Assembly: GCA_030065875.1 (NCBI GenBank)
Contig: JASJCR010000004.1
Coordinates: 53,049-117,048, forward strand
DNA length: 64,000 nt
Direction of reading: 5' to 3'
DNA from: Ardenticatenaceae bacterium
GTDB lineage: Bacteria; Chloroflexota; Anaerolineae; Promineifilales; Promineifilaceae
Under the pieces are notes generated by a model that was not told where the DNA came from, made no database searches, and was given only the letters and a program-made list of their open reading frames with translations. Each line of letters opens with the position of its first letter. Position 1 is the first letter of the stretch. The translations under genes and the position numbers were made by a program. Below, piece by piece: positions 19,426 through 26,967 of this stretch.

Positions 19426-19460
19426 GTGTCTGTGGTCTGTAGTCTGAGGTCTGTGGTCTT
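19391..19460. repeat. degenerate GTCTG/CAGAC tandem array spanning a stop codon
   Basis: Repeated CAGACTT units run through the MFS stop codon and switch at about 19426 to the opposite orientation (GTGTCTGTGGTCTGTAGTCTGAGGTC), making a loose inverted repeat. The next gene starts directly after it. Confidence 0.7.
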
Positions 19461-19895
19461 ATGGTAAAATTCCTCTTCCTACTCAACCTCCTGGCAACCA
19501 TTTTTATGACCGGGGTGATCTGGATGGTCCAGGTGGTTCACTACCCTCTTTTTGCTCAGGTTGGGGAAGCAACGTGGCGCAGCTATCATGCGAATCACAA
19601 CGTGCTCATTACCCTGATTGTCCTCCCGGCGATGGTGCTGGAGGCGGGCACGGCCGCCTTCTTTCTCCTCAATAGACCGGGAAATGTTACCTTCATCGAA
19701 GCCCTTATCGGGCTGGCCCTGGTGGGTATTGCCTGGGGCACAACTTTCTTTTTGTCCGTGCCGTATCACAATAATTTAGCCGGCGGCTTTAACCAGCGCG
19801 CCTATGAGCTGTTGGTCTCAACCAACTGGCTGCGCACGGTAGCCTGGAGCGCCCGCAGTGGACTGGTGTTGTGGCAGGTGTGGAAACAGATTTAA
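19461..19895 (+). CDS. small four-helix membrane protein, unknown
   Basis: A 144-residue protein with four hydrophobic segments: FLFLLNLLATIFMTGVIWMV, NVLITLIVLPAMVLEAGTAA, ALIGLALVGIAWGTTFFLSV and a weaker one near the C-terminus (LRTVAWSARSGLVLWQVW). Conserved-looking polar residues are HYPLFAQVG in the first loop and PYHNNLAGGFN in the third. Not assigned to a family. It sits directly behind the MFS gene and may be co-transcribed with it; the start is supported only by position and by GAGGT 10 bases upstream. Confidence 0.65.
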   Translation: MVKFLFLLNLLATIFMTGVIWMVQVVHYPLFAQVGEATWRSYHANHNVLITLIVLPAMVLEAGTAAFFLLNRPGNVTFIEALIGLALVGIAWGTTFFLSVPYHNNLAGGFNQRAYELLVSTNWLRTVAWSARSGLVLWQVWKQI

Positions 19896-20070
19896 ATCGT
19901 TCCCGAAATTCTGCCGTCAACCAAACACCTAAGCTGCTCGTGAAATTGCGAAAGATATAAGTGCAGGGAAACTGGTGAAATGATCTAATCATAGTAGTCG
20001 GGGATTTGCCGGGTCGGAAATCCTTTTATAGTCAAAAATCACACTTTTTTAAGATGCCTACCTGTTTGTG

Positions 20071-20099
20071 TTGTTACAAGCGGTTTTTCCGAATAAAAT
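20071..20099 (+). promoter_or_regulatory. probable promoter of the BrxD-like/helicase operon
   Basis: TTGTTA (20071-20076), a 17-base spacer and TAAAAT (20094-20099), 38 bases before the first start codon at 20137. The flanking DNA is AT-rich and T-rich compared with the coding regions. Confidence 0.45.
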
Positions 20100-20136
20100 C
20101 TCCTTCCTTTCTTTTTCAAATTTTGGAGTTATATCA

Positions 20137-20961
20137 ATGACAGAATTAGTCACTAAATTGCAGTTAGCACAGGAAGAACTCAATCCTCAATTTAAAGCCC
20201 TACAAGCAAGTATAAGTGCTCTAAAAACGGCCGTTCGCCTCGCCGGTGAGGAAAAACCTGATGCCCTCCCCATGCAAAAAGCATTAGTAAAATTACAGGT
20301 CGCTGCTGCTGAGGTAGATTCGAAACCTCTAGATGCGGCCGTTGCTGAATTTGCCGCGGTGACACAAACAGCACTTGACAATCTTGCCTTTGATTTTGCC
20401 AAAGATTTACGTGATGCTTTTGTCGAACGTGATGAAGAAGTGTCTGGCCGCCCGCCCACATTAGCGATTGGGCTTTTTATATTTGAGATCAATATCGTCG
20501 CCCGAAAAGGGCAGTGGTTCTACGGCAAGGAAGCACTGACCCGTCCCATTCCACTCTCGCTAAAGGGCATACTGAAAGCTTATGATCGCCAGGTCAGGCG
20601 GATTGGGCAGCGTGAGACTGATGTGGCTGAATTTGTAGCCGAACTGCGCCAAGCCTGGCAAGATTGTGTCGATAAACGCTCCAAATCCAGCGGACGCGTG
20701 AATATTATTGAAGTGTACGCCCAACTAATCTTGAACCGGCAGAGCGGCCGTTTTTGGAATGCCCCTGCCCGTCGTACATTCAAGGATTATGAAAGGGAAC
20801 TGTTTGTCCGTGATCTGATATTGGCCCGAGAACAAGGTGCTGGCAACAGCTTCCGCCTGGGGGTCGCCACGAAAAGTCAGGCTGAACAGGCAAATCGCAG
20901 TATCTGGCTGCCGGAAACGGCCGCCACCGGCGAGTATTACAGTGATATTATTTTTGGATGA
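20137..20961 (+). CDS. unknown protein, first gene of the BrxD-like/helicase module
   Basis: A 274-residue soluble protein, not recognised. The ATG at 20137 follows TTTTGGAGTTATATCA. Residues 1-100 are predicted mostly helical with heptad-like Leu/Ala spacing (LQASISALKTAVRLAGEE, LQVAAAEVDSKPLDAAVAEF). Residues 110-160 contain hydrophobic strands (LAIGLFIFEINIVARKGQWF) and YGKEALTRPIPLSLKG, and the C-terminal 70 residues are charged (FKDYERELFVRDLILAREQ, RLGVATKSQAEQANRSIWLP). Its stop overlaps the next start (ATGA, 20958-20961). The gene has a lower GC content than its neighbours. Position suggests an adaptor, effector or sensor specific to this module; no catalytic motif could be assigned. 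Confidence 0.8.
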   Translation: MTELVTKLQLAQEELNPQFKALQASISALKTAVRLAGEEKPDALPMQKALVKLQVAAAEVDSKPLDAAVAEFAAVTQTALDNLAFDFAKDLRDAFVERDEEVSGRPPTLAIGLFIFEINIVARKGQWFYGKEALTRPIPLSLKGILKAYDRQVRRIGQRETDVAEFVAELRQAWQDCVDKRSKSSGRVNIIEVYAQLILNRQSGRFWNAPARRTFKDYERELFVRDLILAREQGAGNSFRLGVATKSQAEQANRSIWLPETAATGEYYSDIIFG

Positions 20962-22250
20962 TTATGAGTGCTCTAAACATCTCTCGACCGCTGGCGCGCC
21001 ATATCATTGAGGTTCTAGGGAGTTCTGGGACACCACCGTCGCGCGGCATACAATATTTCAATGTTGGCAATCAGACGCTGCTAGATGCCATTGACGAATT
21101 TTATCTCTCTTCTTATTTACAGGATGGCGGAGCGGCTTACAAAATGGTGGTGGGAGATTACGGTAGCGGCAAATCCCATTTTCTTTACTGTCTCCGGGAT
21201 ATCGCTTGGGAGCGGAATTTTGCCGTCGCCAAAGTGGATTTAAGCCCGGTGGAAACGCCTTACAATGATCAGAAAAAAGTGTACCAGGCGGTGACCAGCA
21301 ATATTATCTGGCATGAACCAGATGAGTCGATGACCGATGAAACTGGACTGCTCCGTTTTCTGAAAGGGACTTTGCAGCGGTTTGTCGGTGCCGATCCCAG
21401 CCTGGAAACGCTGAACCATCCCCTGTACCGAGGCATGGTCGATACTTTAGAAGCAACACCCATAGACAGCAACGCTTACCAAACGGCCGTATTGGCCTAT
21501 TTTGATAGTCTCATTCGCCAGCAAGAAGAACGTCTCGATTCACTTTCGCGCTGGCTGCTGGGTGAGAATACCTCGCCCACCGATACGAAAATCCTGCGCG
21601 AGGTGGGGGTCACCGGCAAAATCAACCGCCCCAATGCATTCCGTATGCTGCGCTCATTATGCCAGGTAATCCGCGCCCTCTCTTATAGCGGCCTTATTTT
21701 GCTGTTTGATGAAGTGGACCGTATGGCCAGCGTCGGTGGCAAAGCTGAAAAAGTGGCGACCGATACCCTGCGTGAAGTGGTCGACCGCACCCGTGACGAT
21801 TTGCCCGGCGCGATGTTTGTTTATGCTGTGCCTCCTCAGTTTATCAGCGACATCGTTCCAAAATATCCGGCTTTGCAACAGCGCGTGCGCGCACCCGGCC
21901 GCTTTAGCCGCATCAACCATTTCAGCCCGCAAATAAATTTGGAACATCTTGACCTGGATGAGGATGATTTGATGCTGGCAATTGGGGAGAAGCTCATCCC
22001 CATTTACGAAATCGCCTTTGATACCACTTTTGATCCAGCAACCCAACGCGCCAATGCTGTCATTTTGGCCAATGTGGCCCGGGATGTCTTCCTCGACGTC
22101 AGCCACAGACGCCTCTTTGTCAAATCATTTGTGGTGGAACTTTCCCGACAGCATCACGTTCAGGAACACACGATCACCGAAGATGAAGCACGGGCTATTT
22201 TGCGGGGTCAGATCGATGAGCTGGCAGGCGGGGAGACGCCCCCCTACTAA
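20958..22250 (+). CDS. DUF2791 / BrxD-like P-loop ATPase A
   Basis: A 430-residue ATPase whose start overlaps the previous stop. Walker A is GDYGSGKS (66-73), Walker B LILLFDEVD (246-254), and a sensor/arginine segment lies in QQRVRAPGRFSRINHF (308-323). The opening ALNISRPLARHIIEVLGSSG, the GIQYFNVGN motif and KVDLSPVETPYNDQKKVYQA after Walker A are the DUF2791 (BREX ATP-binding, BrxD) pattern. In type 2 BREX, brxD stands next to the helicase gene brxHI, as here. Inferred role: AAA-like ATPase acting on DNA or loading the helicase. It is clearly diverged from the second DUF2791 protein encoded next to it, so the two may form a hetero-oligomer. Confidence 0.87.
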   Translation: MIMSALNISRPLARHIIEVLGSSGTPPSRGIQYFNVGNQTLLDAIDEFYLSSYLQDGGAAYKMVVGDYGSGKSHFLYCLRDIAWERNFAVAKVDLSPVETPYNDQKKVYQAVTSNIIWHEPDESMTDETGLLRFLKGTLQRFVGADPSLETLNHPLYRGMVDTLEATPIDSNAYQTAVLAYFDSLIRQQEERLDSLSRWLLGENTSPTDTKILREVGVTGKINRPNAFRMLRSLCQVIRALSYSGLILLFDEVDRMASVGGKAEKVATDTLREVVDRTRDDLPGAMFVYAVPPQFISDIVPKYPALQQRVRAPGRFSRINHFSPQINLEHLDLDEDDLMLAIGEKLIPIYEIAFDTTFDPATQRANAVILANVARDVFLDVSHRRLFVKSFVVELSRQHHVQEHTITEDEARAILRGQIDELAGGETPPY

Positions 22251-22252
22251 TC

Positions 22253-23647
22253 ATGTTAGGCACCAAGGTACAACATCCTGAGTTTGGCGAGGGCCAGGTA
22301 ATGGCAATGTATCGGAACGGCCGGGAACTGCTGGTGCGTTTTGCCAATGGTCTGCGTTTTCGCCGGCCGGCAGCCGAATTTTCTCAAGATGGGAAACTGC
22401 TTCAGAAGCCGGCCCCGGCTATGACTGGATTATATGAAGCACCAGCGCCAATGCCCAAAACCCAACTGGAATCCCGGCAGCTGGTTGAATCGTTGCGGGT
22501 TGGTATTGCCCCGGCGCAGCATGTGGCCGAATTGACTGTCGATTTGCAATCCGAACGAGAAAGTATTTTGGTGGGTCTAAACCAGGCTCACCAACATGGT
22601 GGGGCTGTTCGTGCGGTCGTCGGCGAATACGGTTATGGTAAGAGCCATATTGTGGAACTAACGACACAGGAGGCCCTGACGCGTAACTTCTTAGTTGCCA
22701 CAGTCAGTCTTGATTTGCTGGAACTTCCGCCACACCGTTCCTTTGCCATCTACCGTGAGGCGCTGCACAATCTGAGTTATCCCGATACCGACGAGTTGGG
22801 TTTGGCCCCGCTGCTGGAAAAATCGGCCGATTTGGAGCGTATTCTGCCCCGGCTCGAATTGCTTTCTCCGGCTGACCTGGATCCAGTACTGATCGGCTTA
22901 ACCGCCATTGCGAGTACCATTTCTTCTCGACAACGCAAAGCTTGGATCAACTGGCTTATGGGCGGCCGTCGCGTGCGTTTGATGAACAAGGCCCTGCCCA
23001 AGGGAGTGAAATTCCCAACCATTTACAAAATTGGCCACAATGCCCGCCAGATCGCCTATCTTCTCACTGGACTAAGCGCCCTGGCCAGGCTGGGCAACTA
23101 CAGCGGACTTTGTGTTTTGGTCGATGAGGCCGAAAGTTATTCTCTGCTGCGCCCCTACCAGCGTCCCAAAGCCAGCCTCTTTTTCCAGGCGATGATTTAT
23201 GCTGCCTTGCGTCAGAAACAGAATAAAATTCAGCCTGAAATTTTCCCGCAGCATCGCTGGCGTGACTATCCCCTGGCTTATGATCAGGGGCAGGCTATCT
23301 TTTTCATGTTTACGGTGACGCGCAGCGATAATCGGATGCCTTTAGATGAATGGTTGACCCCGGAGCAGGTGTTTTATCTGGAGCCGGAAGCTTCGCCCCA
23401 GGAGCTAGGCCGGTTTTTGCAACATATTCTGAACTATCATGGGGAGGCGTATGGATATGGTCCGGGTGAACGGCAGGGTCAGGTGCGGCGCGGCGCAGCG
23501 GAACTTCTGGCTCGGGGGTTGCGTAACGGCCGTCTTTCTATGCGCAGTATCGTCCGTCTGGCGGTGGAGCTGTATGACTTACTCTATCTCCACCCTGATT
23601 ACGACGTCGCCACGTTGCTGGACGAGCTGCGCCAACAGGTGCATTAA
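22253..23647 (+). CDS. DUF2791 / BrxD-like P-loop ATPase B with N-terminal Tudor-like domain
   Basis: A 464-residue protein starting two bases after ATPase A. Residues 1-45 (GTKVQHPEFGEGQVMAMYRN, then LLVRFANGLRF) resemble the small Tudor-like barrel at the end of UvrD/PcrA helicases, which contacts RNA polymerase. The ATPase follows, with Walker A GEYGYGKS (124-131), ATVSLDLLELPPHRSFAIY (149-167) in place of the SPVETP segment of ATPase A, and Walker B LCVLVDEAE (286-294). It is a DUF2791 relative without the GIQYFNVGN segment. The accessory barrel suggests contact with another protein of DNA metabolism. It probably works with ATPase A and the helicase; a defence role is inferred. Confidence 0.83.
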   Translation: MLGTKVQHPEFGEGQVMAMYRNGRELLVRFANGLRFRRPAAEFSQDGKLLQKPAPAMTGLYEAPAPMPKTQLESRQLVESLRVGIAPAQHVAELTVDLQSERESILVGLNQAHQHGGAVRAVVGEYGYGKSHIVELTTQEALTRNFLVATVSLDLLELPPHRSFAIYREALHNLSYPDTDELGLAPLLEKSADLERILPRLELLSPADLDPVLIGLTAIASTISSRQRKAWINWLMGGRRVRLMNKALPKGVKFPTIYKIGHNARQIAYLLTGLSALARLGNYSGLCVLVDEAESYSLLRPYQRPKASLFFQAMIYAALRQKQNKIQPEIFPQHRWRDYPLAYDQGQAIFFMFTVTRSDNRMPLDEWLTPEQVFYLEPEASPQELGRFLQHILNYHGEAYGYGPGERQGQVRRGAAELLARGLRNGRLSMRSIVRLAVELYDLLYLHPDYDVATLLDELRQQVH

Positions 23648-23652
23648 TTGTG

Positions 23653-25674
23653 ATGTCGGCGGCAGCCGTTAAGAAGCAAATCCCCCACACCTGGCCTCTG
23701 TTTTTCGCCCGTTACGGCCGTTTTACCCCTGTCCAGGAAGAAGCGATCCCTCTCATTCTGCGCGGTGAAAACTGTCTGGTAATGGCCGCAACCGCTTCTG
23801 GCAAAACAGAAGCGGTGCTCGCTCCTTTGCTGGAAAGAGAGTGGTCGCGTCTGCAACGACCTGATTCTGTCCTGCACCTGTTGTATATTTGCCCTACCCG
23901 CGCCCTGGTGCGCGATCTATATGAACGGTTACAGGTCCCATTGGCCAATGCCCGAATTTCACTGTCCATGAAAACCGGCGATACTGGCCCGGTTAGCCAG
24001 GATCACCCCCCGGCCCTTTTAATCACCACTCCGGAATCAACCGATGCACTCCTTACACGGGCACCCCGCCTGTTTACCAATTTACTGGCCATCGTGCTGG
24101 ATGAGATTCATCTGTTGGATAATACATCTCGTGGTGATCAACTGCGCTGCCTGTTGACCCGGCTGGCACGGATTCGCCACTATGCATATCCAGACAGTCG
24201 GCGAACGCAGCGAGTGGCCCTTTCAGCAACAGTGGCTGATCCGGCTGGCGTGGTGGAACGTTATCTGAGGGCAGGGCAAGTCGTTGCGGTTCCCGGCAGA
24301 CGGCCAATATCGGCCGAAATTCGCCCCCTGTATGATCTGGATGAACTTGTGGCGGTGCTGGCGGAGCGTTCACGGCCAAAATCGCTTCTATTTTGCAACG
24401 CACGGGAAGAAGCAGAACGGGTGGCTGCTTACTTGCAGGAACATTTGCCCTTTGATGCGGCCGTTTTCGTCCATTACAGCAATTTGGACGGGGCCGTGCG
24501 GCGCGATGTAGAAACCCGGTTTGTGCAGGCTGCGGTTGCCATTTGTGTGACGACCTCAACGTTGGAACTAGGCATTGACATTGGCAGTGTGGATGATGTG
24601 GTGCTGTTGGGCGTTCCACCTGACTTATCCTCCTTCATACAGCGAATCGGCCGAGGTGGGCGGCGAAAGATTGAATCACAAGTGCTGTGTCTGCCCAAAT
24701 CACCGGGGGAGTGGGCTCGATTTGAGGCGCTGCAATATTTGGCTGCCGGAGCGGACGATGTCCCGGAAGATATGCGAGTTTATGGTTTCCGGCCGTCAGT
24801 GTTGGTGCAGCAAATATTTAGTTCGATCAAGCAGAATCCTACCGGCGCTGTTCGGCTGGCCGATGTGGCGCGTCTGGCGCCATCAAATACGGATAAGGAA
24901 CAGGTGCGACAGCTTATCGCAGAACTGGTTTTTCACCAATATCTGCAGCCCGGCCGTTTGGGGGAATGGCGGCCAGATGCCAAATTACAGCTGCTCATTG
25001 ACCAGCATGACATTTACAGCAACATCGGTCTTGGGCCAATGGCCGCCACGGCCGTGGACGCTTATACCGGCCAAATCATCGCCCAAACTGAAAGGGTCTA
25101 TAAAACGGGGATGGTAGTTTTGTTGGGTGGGCGGCCAATGCAAGTAATGTGGCAGGATGGTTTTCGTTTTGGTCTGGCGCCGTCGGCTGCAGCTAAAATT
25201 GACGAAGCGCTGCGCTTTCAAAAATCTTTTGCCGCCATTCCATATTTGGTGACACAAACGGTGGCGCATTTATTGGGGATTGAATCTGGTCAGATGATTT
25301 GTTTGCCTCATGCGGATGGTCACCTGCTATTTCATTTTTGGGGGACGATGTGGGGGAAGCTATTAACGGCCGTTTTGGGCGAAAACAATCTATATGTGGA
25401 AGCGATTAATGAATATTGTCTTTATTTGAGACAACCGCTGTCTGAATTACCCGGTTGGGATAAGACTCTAATTGAAAAAGCAGCACAAAAAACGGCCGTT
25501 GCCCAGACAAATCGCCTGGAAATGGGACGGTTTCACAGCTTGCTGCCAGCCAAAATGGCGCGAGAGGCTGCAGTTCATCAGTTGAATCTGCCAAAATTCA
25601 GCCAGATGTATGCCCAAGTGAAAATCAGCACCAAAACGAATGTTGCTGAAAAGCTGTACATGCTGGCGCAATAA
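23653..25674 (+). CDS. SF2 DEAD/DEAH helicase, Lhr / BrxHI-like
   Basis: A 673-residue helicase beginning six bases after ATPase B. ATG at 23653 is preferred over the GTG at 23650. Motifs in order: Q-like FTPVQEEAIP, I ATASGKTE, Ia PTRALVRDLYERL, Ib TTPEST, II DEIH, III LSATV, IV LLFCNAREEAERVAAYL, V TSTLELGIDIGSVDDVVLLG and VI QRIGRGGRR. Motif V and the QRIGRGGR form of motif VI are typical of Lhr-like helicases, including BrxHI of type 2 BREX. The C-terminal 300 residues lack the Cys cluster of DUF1998 and form a winged-helix-like and beta-rich tail (RLAPSNTDKEQVRQLIAEL). Inferred role: ATP-driven translocation on nucleic acid as the motor of this four-gene module. It ends 38 bases before a convergent gene. 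Confidence 0.9.
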   Translation: MSAAAVKKQIPHTWPLFFARYGRFTPVQEEAIPLILRGENCLVMAATASGKTEAVLAPLLEREWSRLQRPDSVLHLLYICPTRALVRDLYERLQVPLANARISLSMKTGDTGPVSQDHPPALLITTPESTDALLTRAPRLFTNLLAIVLDEIHLLDNTSRGDQLRCLLTRLARIRHYAYPDSRRTQRVALSATVADPAGVVERYLRAGQVVAVPGRRPISAEIRPLYDLDELVAVLAERSRPKSLLFCNAREEAERVAAYLQEHLPFDAAVFVHYSNLDGAVRRDVETRFVQAAVAICVTTSTLELGIDIGSVDDVVLLGVPPDLSSFIQRIGRGGRRKIESQVLCLPKSPGEWARFEALQYLAAGADDVPEDMRVYGFRPSVLVQQIFSSIKQNPTGAVRLADVARLAPSNTDKEQVRQLIAELVFHQYLQPGRLGEWRPDAKLQLLIDQHDIYSNIGLGPMAATAVDAYTGQIIAQTERVYKTGMVVLLGGRPMQVMWQDGFRFGLAPSAAAKIDEALRFQKSFAAIPYLVTQTVAHLLGIESGQMICLPHADGHLLFHFWGTMWGKLLTAVLGENNLYVEAINEYCLYLRQPLSELPGWDKTLIEKAAQKTAVAQTNRLEMGRFHSLLPAKMAREAAVHQLNLPKFSQMYAQVKISTKTNVAEKLYMLAQ

Positions 25675-25712
25675 AAGCGGTTTTCAATCTACCGAATTGA
25701 TCGCGGGAACGA

Positions 25713-26699
25713 TCACATCCGCAGTTCAACGACGTCCCCATCAAAAAGGACTTGCTCCCGGCTGACAACCTGGCCGTCGAACGCGCCGCTTCCCCACACG
25801 CGGGCCGACTTGAACTGCTCCACAAAATCCTTATGCACTTTGGCGGCGAAATCCGCCACGGTGCTGCCCCGCGGCAGAACAAAGGGGGCCGTGCGATCCA
25901 CTTCTTGACCTGGTGGACGGGAGTAAATGCGCATGACTGCCAGCTGGTCGAAAATCGCCTGGCCAAGCGCTTCGAAATGACGGCCGTGGGCAGCCGACAC
26001 GGCGACCAGTGGCCAAGTGTCGCCCAACAGCTCGCAGAGCACGGCAAAATCCTCGTCCAGCGCTTCGTTGTCACATTTGTTGGCCACCACCAAGATAGAC
26101 TTGGCCATTGCGCGCCCCGTTGCCGCATCCTGTCCCCAGCTTGGGACGACCCGCTGGGCAGCCAGGAAGTCGAGGCTGGCCTCGATTTGATCCAGAGTCG
26201 GCCCCTGCAAATCGACGACGAGTAGAAGCAGGTCGGCCCGGCGAATCAAATCCATCATGTCTGGCTCAATGTAATCAGGGTTAAGCGGCGGCAGGTCGAT
26301 TAGTTGAATCTGGACGTGGTGGAATTCAAGCATCCCCGGCGTGGGTCCCCAGGTCGTAAATGGATGCTCAGCCACGGCCGGTTCGGCATTTGTTAACGCC
26401 CTGACCAGGGCCGACTTACCTGTATTGGGTGGCCCTAGAAGCACCACCTGGCCCGCCCCTTCCCGTTCGATATGGTAGGCGGATTTGTGGCGCGCGGCAC
26501 CCCCTTTTGGGCCGCGCGCTGTCGCTTCCTTCATTTTGGAGAGCTTGCGCCGCAGGTCGGCGCGCAAATGGTCGGTGCCTTTATGCTTGGGCACCGTGCT
26601 AATTAGCTCTTCCAGCAGGCGGATGCGTTCCTGAGAAGACTCGGCGGCTTTATAGCGCTCTTCTACCTGATAATACTCGGCTGGTAAATTAGTGGGCAT
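25713..26699 (-). CDS. Obg/DRG-type GTPase with C-terminal TGS domain
   Basis: A 328-residue GTPase. A basic helical N-terminus (RADLRRKLSKMKEA, then KHKSAYHIEREG) precedes the G domain: G1 GPPNTGKS (89-96), G2 TTWGPTPG with Thr115/116, G3 IDLPP (134-138) and G4 NKCD (207-210). The C-terminal 75 residues (RIYSRPPGQEVDR, then VLPRGSTVADFAAKVHKDF and FDGDVVELRM) are a TGS domain as in DRG GTPases. The usual G3 form is DxPG; here the glycine is replaced by proline, which should change gamma-phosphate sensing. Family members act on ribosomes or translation factors. It converges with the helicase operon and is probably unrelated to it. Confidence 0.87.
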   Translation of the reverse strand: MPTNLPAEYYQVEERYKAAESSQERIRLLEELISTVPKHKGTDHLRADLRRKLSKMKEATARGPKGGAARHKSAYHIEREGAGQVVLLGPPNTGKSALVRALTNAEPAVAEHPFTTWGPTPGMLEFHHVQIQLIDLPPLNPDYIEPDMMDLIRRADLLLLVVDLQGPTLDQIEASLDFLAAQRVVPSWGQDAATGRAMAKSILVVANKCDNEALDEDFAVLCELLGDTWPLVAVSAAHGRHFEALGQAIFDQLAVMRIYSRPPGQEVDRTAPFVLPRGSTVADFAAKVHKDFVEQFKSARVWGSGAFDGQVVSREQVLFDGDVVELRM

Positions 26700-26837
26700 C
26701 TTTCAGTGCATGTACGGTCAAATCAATATTCGAATTATAGCATGAATGGGTAGCCAACGGACAAGCCGGTCACCAGCTCGCCCGTCTAAAAATGCCGATA
26801 CAGTGAGTCGGTTGAAAGATACCGGTGCAAAACCGGC

Positions 26838-26942
26838 ATCAACGGCCGGGTTGGGGTGTACACGCCGCCGGCCACCCAGATTTCATCCTGGGCATCGGCC
26901 GTGCCGAGGGCTCGTTCCAGCGTGATATAGGCGTCAGCCTAG
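26838..26942 (-). pseudogene. remnant of a secreted beta-helix protein gene
   Basis: The minus strand reads ADAYITLERALGTADAQDEI followed by WVAGGVYTPTRPL, then loses similarity. The protein at 54988-57603 contains ADAYSTLERALGAADAQDEI followed by WVAGGVYTPTRPLDP. About 33 residues match with only two or three changes, and no start, stop or flanking domain accompanies the fragment. It is a gene scar, from deletion or from a partial duplication. Confidence 0.8.
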
Positions 26943-26967
26943 AAGTATCTTAGCAATAATTGTTAAC

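Noticed and set aside
9103..19460. CRISPR array
   Set aside because: The tandem arrays have 7-8-base degenerate units without spacers of constant length, and no cas genes are present.
20137..25674. Complete BREX, DISARM or TerB-type system
   Set aside because: No PglX/PglZ/PglY, no DUF1998 or methyltransferase, and the first protein shows none of the TerB-N/TerB-C features I know; only the ATPase and helicase families are shared.
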